Source of the DNA: Priapulus caudatus
Lineage: Eukaryota > Priapulida > Priapulimorpha > Priapulimorphida > Priapulidae
Direction of reading: 5' to 3'
DNA: 21,822 bases
Assembly (NCBI RefSeq): GCF_000485595.1
Contig: NW_014577296.1
Coordinates: 375,113-396,934 of the forward strand
In this document: positions 17,680 through 21,822 of the stretch, one piece after another
Layout: each line of letters starts with the position of its first letter
How positions within the stretch are numbered: position 1 is the stretch's first letter
Position numbers and translations under genes: made by a program
Notes under the pieces: model-generated
Databases searched by the model: none
The model's input: only the letters and a program-made list of their open reading frames with translations
Told to the model about the DNA's origin: nothing

Positions 17680-18612
17680 CGCGCACGCACGCACGCACGC
17701 ACGCACCCACGCACACACACACACACACACACACGACACACACAACACACACACACATACACACACGCTCTCTTCTCTCTCTCTCACACACAACCACCAC
17801 ACCGCAAGCACACGTTACAGCACACACAAATCTACCAGGCACACAACCACACACATGCACACACACACAACACTCACACACACACGGCCACACACACGAC
17901 ACACACCACACACACCACACACACACACGTTGAGGTTCGTGTGGGGCCCACGCGAGCGCCTCTTCCTCTCTCTCACACACCAACACTCACACAAACACAC
18001 GTACACACCACCTCCAACACATCCGACACTACACACAACACACACACACACCCAATACACACCAGCCACTCAACACACACATCACACAACACACACAGCA
18101 CACACACACCACACACACAGACACACCACGCACGCGCGGCGCCTCTCTCTCTCTCTCACACACGAACCATACACACAACACACAAACAGCACCATACACA
18201 ACCACAGCATACACCACAACAGACACACACACACACACACAGTACATCACACACAGCACACAGGTCCACACAACACCGGCACACACAACACACGCCGCGC
18301 GCGCAGCGCATGCGCGTTCTCGTCTCTTTCTGCTCTCACACACACAAACACAAAGTAGCACACACACACACAACAAGTATCTCACACACACACACACACA
18401 CACACCACACCGCCCCACACACACAACCACACATACACACACACACCACACACCACACACCACACACCCACACTACCCACACACAGACCCACACACACAC
18501 CCCCACAAGTACAAGACACACAAACACACTACACACACACACCCCAGCCCACAAATAGGCGGCACACACACCACACACCACATACACCACACACACCACC
18601 ACACAACACCAC

Positions 18613-18651
<39 letters not shown>

Positions 18652-18660
18652 CACAGCACT
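17680..18660 (+). repeat. ~1-kb CA array with periodic CT-rich inserts
   Basis: Imperfect (CA)n/(CACAC)n is broken by four similar inserts: GCTCTCTTCTCTCTCTCTCA (about 17767), GCGCCTCTTCCTCTCTCTCA (17956), GCGCCTCTCTCTCTCTCTCA (18138) and GCGTTCTCGTCTCTTTCTGC (18311). Spacing is about 189, 182 and 173 bp, so the array has a higher-order unit of roughly 180 bp. Copy 1 keeps one insert. The 307-codon Thr/His-rich frame and the minus-strand Cys/Val frames are repeat products. Confidence 0.9.
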
Positions 18661-18774
18661 CACCCGCACACAACAATAAATAATAACTAGACAGAGGGCA
18701 CTCAAAAGAGTCCTCACTCACCTCCGCGAGCGTGTAATACGGTGGCGCAGACCCAGCTCACCACAATGAACAAT
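18661..18774. other. Short unique linker
   Basis: Non-repetitive DNA between the CA array and the 20-bp minisatellite, with GAGGGCACTCAAAAGAGTCC and ACGGTGGCGCAGACCCAG. No gene recognised. Confidence 0.4.
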
Positions 18775-19075
18775 ACACACACAAATGCAACATCCGCAAC
18801 ACAACTGCCAAATCCCGCAACACAAATGCCAATCCCGCACCACAATGCAAACGTCACACAATGCGCGGGGCGGGGGCGGACCCAGGGCCCAGTGCCTTGC
18901 CGCAAATGCAAAATGCCAAAACCACACAAATGCAAACGTCACAACGACCAAACATGCCAAAGCGTCACAATCACAAAATGGCGAACAATTTCACAAGCAA
19001 CAATGCAAACGCCACAACACAAGCAAACGCCACAACCGCAAATCAAAAGCCCACAACACAAATGCAAAAATCCCA
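18775..19075 (+). repeat. 20-bp minisatellite (ACAAATGCAAACGTCACAAC-type)
   Basis: Degenerate tandem copies of a 20-bp unit with variable last bases (ACGTCAC, CCCGCAC, ACGCCAC). A GC-rich interruption lies at about 18865-18900. An inverted version is at 21425-21690. The open frames, rich in Gln, Thr, Asn and Lys, follow the repeat and shift frame, so they are not treated as genes. Confidence 0.9.
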
Positions 19076-19272
19076 TGCCGCGCCCCGCGCCCAGCGCTGT
19101 ACTGTTTGTACTGGCGGCACTCCTGATTGGGGTATGCCCATGCAGGACGTAGATAATCAGCCGATATCTTTACTCATATCATCTACTCCTGATTGTATAG
19201 AGCAGCTGTTCACACGGCCCCTCCCCCATCGCACACAGCCTGGCGCCCTACTCGCTATCACGCCTATATGCC
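19076..19272 (+). repeat. 'A' block, copy 1
   Basis: A unique-looking ~200-bp block: GCCGCGCCCCGCGCCC, CTGTACTGTTTGTACTGGCG, GATAATCAG, CTTTACTCATATCATCTACT, CTGATTGTATAGAGCAGCTG, CCCCTCCCCC and CGCTATCACGCCTATATG. The same words recur at 19733-19955 and, inverted, at 21285-21424. It is always joined to the 27-bp purine array on its right in this orientation. Confidence 0.85.
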
Positions 19273-19462
19273 GTCAGAGAAGCTGGTAGAGACAGGAGGA
19301 GGCGGAGAAGCTGGTGGAGAACAAGAGCGACGGCGGGCGGGCGGGGAGAAGCGGGTGGAGAAGGAGGGGGACAACAGCTGGTGGAGAAGGAGGAGGGGGA
19401 GAAAGCTGGTGAGAAGGAGGAGGGAGAGAAGCCTGGTGGAGCGAAGCGAGGAGGGGAGAACG
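19273..19462 (+). repeat. 27-bp purine-rich minisatellite, first block
   Basis: Imperfect repeats of GAGAAGCTGGTGGAGAAGGA followed by GGAGGGG, about 27 bp. The period is nine codons, so intact copies would read Glu-Lys-Leu-Val-Glu-Lys-Glu-Glu-Gly. Indels shift the frame repeatedly and no initiator or splice context supports coding. Confidence 0.85.
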
Positions 19463-19732
19463 GTGGCTTCTCCCCTCTTCACCCAGCTTCTCCCGCTCCT
19501 CCTTCGTCCACCGCAGCTCTTTGCCCCTCCTCACTTCTCCACCAAGCCCTTCTCCCTCCCGCTCCTTGCTCTAGCGGCAGCTTCTTCCTTCTCCGCACCT
19601 CCTCCTCCTGCCCGCAACCAGTCTCTCCTTCTCCCCCCTCCTCCCTTCTCTACCAACGCTTCTCTTCTCCCCCTCACTCCTCCTCCGGAGCGCGCAGTGC
19701 GTCCTCCCTCGCGCTTCTCGGCTCGCCCCAAC
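19463..19732 (+). repeat. 27-bp minisatellite in inverted orientation (CT-rich), first block
   Basis: The reverse complement of the purine repeat (CCAGCTTCTCCC...CCTCCTTCTCCA). It begins exactly after AACGGTGGCTTCTCCCCT. The strand switch is a single sharp junction at about 19461. Confidence 0.85.
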
Positions 19733-19955
19733 ACAAATGCAAAATTCCCTGCCGCGCGCCCCCCGCACCGCCTGTACTTTTTGGTACTGGCGCGATTGTA
19801 GCATGCAGGAGTCGGATAAGTCAGTGATATCTGTACTTCTATCAGTCTACTCCTGAATTGTATACAGCCCTGTAACCGCCCCTCCCCCCGCCTCGCGCAG
19901 CAGGGTTGGGCCGAGCCGGGCCACCGACGCTATCAGGGGGGGCGCGTATAAGTGG
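19733..19955 (+). repeat. 'A' block, copy 2 (direct)
   Basis: Starts with AACACAAATGCAAAATTCCC, the last unit of the 20-bp repeat, then the A block: CGCCTGTACTTTTTGGTACT, GATAAGTCAGTGATATCTG, CTCCTGAATTGTATACAGCC, CCCCTCCCCCC and CGCTATCAGG. It has the same orientation as 19076-19272. Confidence 0.85.
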
Positions 19956-20158
19956 CCGTAGAGAAGCTGGTAGAGAAGGAGGAGGGGAGCAAGCTGTGGA
20001 GAGAGAGAGAGAGGGGCGCGAGTCGCAGACCAGGGAGGGGAGCCAGCTGCTTGGTTATGAGAGCGCAGCCGCACCGCCGCGCCCGGAGAAGCTGTGAAGA
20101 CGAAGGCAGGAGGCGAGCCAAGCCTGGTGGAGCAGGAGGAGGCGAGACGAGAGCACGG
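19956..20158 (+). repeat. Purine-rich minisatellite, second block
   Basis: GAGAAGCTGGTAGAGAAGGA repeats, more degenerate than the first block and with a GC-rich interruption at about 20015-20085. It ends at a junction closely matching the first (GAGCACGGTCGCTTCTCCCC against GAGAACGGTGGCTTCTCCCC). Confidence 0.8.
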
Positions 20159-21284
20159 TCGCTTCTCCCCTGCATTCACCAGCTTCCTTCACTCCCTCCT
20201 CCACCAGCTCTCCGCCTCCTCCTTCTCTACCGCAGCTTCTCCCTTCTCCCCCTCGCTCCCTCCTCCCACCTAAGCTTCTCCCTTCCTCCGCCCTCCTCCT
20301 CCTATCCCCAGCCTTCTCCCTCCTCCTCTCCACCCCAGCTTCTCAAGCTTCTACCCTCCTCCCTTCCTTCACCAGCTTCTCCCGCCTCTTCTTCTCGCAC
20401 CAGCTCTCCCCCGCTCGCTCCTTCTCTCACCAGCTTCCTGCACCTTCTCGCCCTCTCTTGCTTTCTCTACCAGCTCCCCCTCTTCCACCAAGCTTCTTGC
20501 CCTTCTCGCTTCTCCACAGCCTCTACCGCCTCCATCCTCCTTTACCGCATACTTCTGCCCCCTCCTTCCTCTACCCAGCTATTTCTGGCCTTCTCCCCCT
20601 CCTCCCTTCTCTACAGCCTTCTCGCCTCTGCCCCCTCACCCCTACCCTCCTCCACCAGCTTCTGCCCTTCTCACCGCACCACCTTCTCTAGCGCAGCTTT
20701 CTCTTCTCCCCCCTGCCTCCTTCTCCCACCCAGCTCTCCGCCCTCCTCCTCGCTCCGCACGGCGCCACCACTTCTCCCTCCTCCTCCTCCCCGCAGCTTC
20801 TCTTCTTCCCCCCTCCTCCTTCCACCACACTTCTCACGGTTCGCTCCGTTCCCACCAGCTTTCTCCCCTCCCTCGGCTTCTCTATCCACTCTGGCCTTCT
20901 CCCCCTCTCTCTTTCCTCTACCCAGCTTCTCCCCTCTTCACACAGCTTTCTCCTCTCCTTCTCCACTCACTCCTCTCCCCTTCCTCCTGCCACCCAGCTT
21001 CTCCCCTCCTCGCTTCTCTACCAGCTTCCTCCCTTCCTCCGCCCTTCCTCGCTCCTCCACCAGCTCTCTTCTTCCTACCCCTCGCATCAGCTCCTCCACC
21101 AGCCTTTCGTCCTCCTCGTTCCTACGCCAGCTTCTCCCTTCTCCCCCTCCTCCTTAATGCCACCAGCTTTCTCCCCCTCCTCTCTCTCCCCCTCCTTCTC
21201 CCCCGCTTCTCTGTCTCCTCACTCTTTCTCCACAGCCTTCTCCCCCTCCTCCTTCTCCTAACCAGCTTCTCTAACCCGGCCCAT
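20159..21284 (+). repeat. Long CT-rich 27-bp minisatellite, second block
   Basis: About 1.1 kb of CCAGCTTCTCCC...CTCCTTCTC repeats with many one-base indels. The 401-codon frame that begins in the purine block and runs through it changes from Glu/Arg-rich to Ser/Pro/Leu-rich at the strand switch. That shows it is repeat translation, not a protein. Confidence 0.9.
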
Positions 21285-21424
21285 ATAGCGTGATGCGTGT
21301 GTGCGGAGGGGGAGGGGTTAACAAGCTGTATACAATCAGTGAGTACGATGATATGAGTAAGAATATCTGATTATCTCTCGCTGCATGATAACAATGCGCC
21401 CAGTACAAACAGTACAGGCGGGCG
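21285..21424 (-). repeat. 'A' block, inverted copy
   Basis: Read on the minus strand it gives CGCCTGTACTGTTTGTACTG, GATAATCAGATATTCTTACT, CATATCATCGTACTCACTGA and TTAACCCCTCCCCCTCCGCA, matching 19076-19272. With the CT array on its left it mirrors the A-to-purine arrangement. Confidence 0.85.
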
Positions 21425-21690
21425 CGGGCTGGGAATTTGGGCATTTTGTGTTTGTTGGCCTTTTGCATTTGCGTTTGTGGCGTTTGCTGTGTTGTGGGCG
21501 TTTGCATTTGTGTTGTGAGATTTGCATTTGTGTTGTGACGTTTGCATTTGTGTTGTGACGTTGCTTTGTGTTGTGTGGATTTGCATTGTGCTATTGTGAC
21601 GTTTGCATTTGTGTGCGGGATTTCATTTGTGTTGCGGACTTTGCATTTTGTGTTGTGGATTTGCATTTGTGGTGAGCCTTGCTGCGCCCT
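21425..21690 (-). repeat. 20-bp minisatellite, inverted copy
   Basis: Tandem TTTGCATTTGTGTTGTGACG units with variants GTGAGA, GTGGA and GCGGAC, the reverse complement of 18775-19075. Together with the inverted A block it forms a large inverted repeat around the minisatellites. Gln/Thr/Asn/Lys-rich minus-strand frames follow the repeat. Confidence 0.9.
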
Positions 21691-21822
21691 CGTATGTAAC
21701 ATGTATAGCATGTGTATACAGCTGGCGTCGCCTGCTGCTGCTGCGCCGTGGACGTTCCTAAGGCGAGCGTGCTGCTGACTGGGCGGCTACAGCTGGTGCT
21801 GAACGTCGCGCTCTGCTGCTGC
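21691..21822. other. CTG-rich window edge, possible coding fragment
   Basis: CTGCTGCTG occurs several times at the right edge. On the minus strand one frame is open for about 48 codons (from 21821 leftwards) with Gln runs and Ser/Thr (QQQ, TSTAQQQQATP); a plus-strand frame is also open. No start, stop or splice site decides between them, so a coding exon is only a possibility. Confidence 0.15.

Larger units (their letters stand above)
14767..17860 (+). repeat. 3.1-kb duplicated unit, copy 2
   Basis: It aligns collinearly with 50-3187. Homology starts at CAGGCATAAACATGGCGC, matching CAGGCAATAACAGTGGCGC in copy 1. From the exon block onward this copy is shorter and cleaner, with an intact exon frame. 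Between about 15000 and 16200 it carries extra C and G bases relative to copy 1, so neither copy is uniformly better. The right limit is blurred by the shared CA array. Confidence 0.85.

Noticed and set aside
17635-18558. A 307-codon plus-strand open frame, almost all Thr, His and Arg
   Set aside because: It is the translation of the CA array. The alternative frame and the minus strand are open as well, and there are no non-repeat domains.
19952-21157. A 401-codon plus-strand open frame
   Set aside because: It starts in the purine minisatellite and runs into the inverted pyrimidine copy, changing from Glu/Arg-rich to Ser/Pro/Leu-rich at the strand switch. A real protein would not follow the repeat orientation.

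Overview
This is repeat-dominated eukaryotic DNA, most likely animal and perhaps a marine invertebrate. The signs are spliceosomal splice sites around one exon-like block, short TTAGGG-type tracts, abundant dinucleotide, tetranucleotide and 7-bp microsatellites, minisatellites, and a ~187-bp satellite of centromeric type. No bacterial operon, rRNA, tRNA, CRISPR array or complete gene is visible. Repeat copies differ by dense one- or two-base insertions and there is one 25-N gap, so the sequence looks like an unpolished, partly mis-merged long-read assembly. Long open frames are mostly products of low-complexity repeats.

Layout. 1-52: end of a 187-bp satellite monomer. 50-3187: copy 1 of a ~3.1-kb unique-sequence unit (exon-like block at 1552-1780, short TTAGGG-like tract, terminal CA array). 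3188-11717: 187-bp satellite, clean at about 10440-11717 but peppered with foreign bases from 3400 to 10440. 11718-11742: gap. 11743-14766: mixed spacer with GA, GT, TA and GATA microsatellites, several hairpins and palindromes, a possible promoter and a retroelement-like hairpin. 14767-17860: copy 2 of the 3.1-kb unit, whose exon-like block (16360-16566) is intact. 17680-18660: CA array. 18775-21690: a compound minisatellite locus made of a 20-bp repeat, a unique 'A' block, and 27-bp purine/pyrimidine arrays, with the 20-bp repeat and A block returning in inverted orientation. 21691-21822: CTG-rich edge.

The most informative observation is that the foreign bases within the satellite at 3400-10440 follow the same order as the sequence downstream of copy 2: CA, 20-bp repeat, A block, GA, CT, second A block, GA, CT. 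The left satellite array therefore reads as an interleaving of two different templates, the satellite and a second copy of the 17.7-21.3 kb locus. This is best explained by consensus calling across two alleles or paralogues.

Two things could be biologically interesting: a satellite monomer carrying a near-CENP-B-box, an E-box and a TATA-like motif, and a serine-rich internal exon inside the duplicated unit. I found no convincing multi-gene system.
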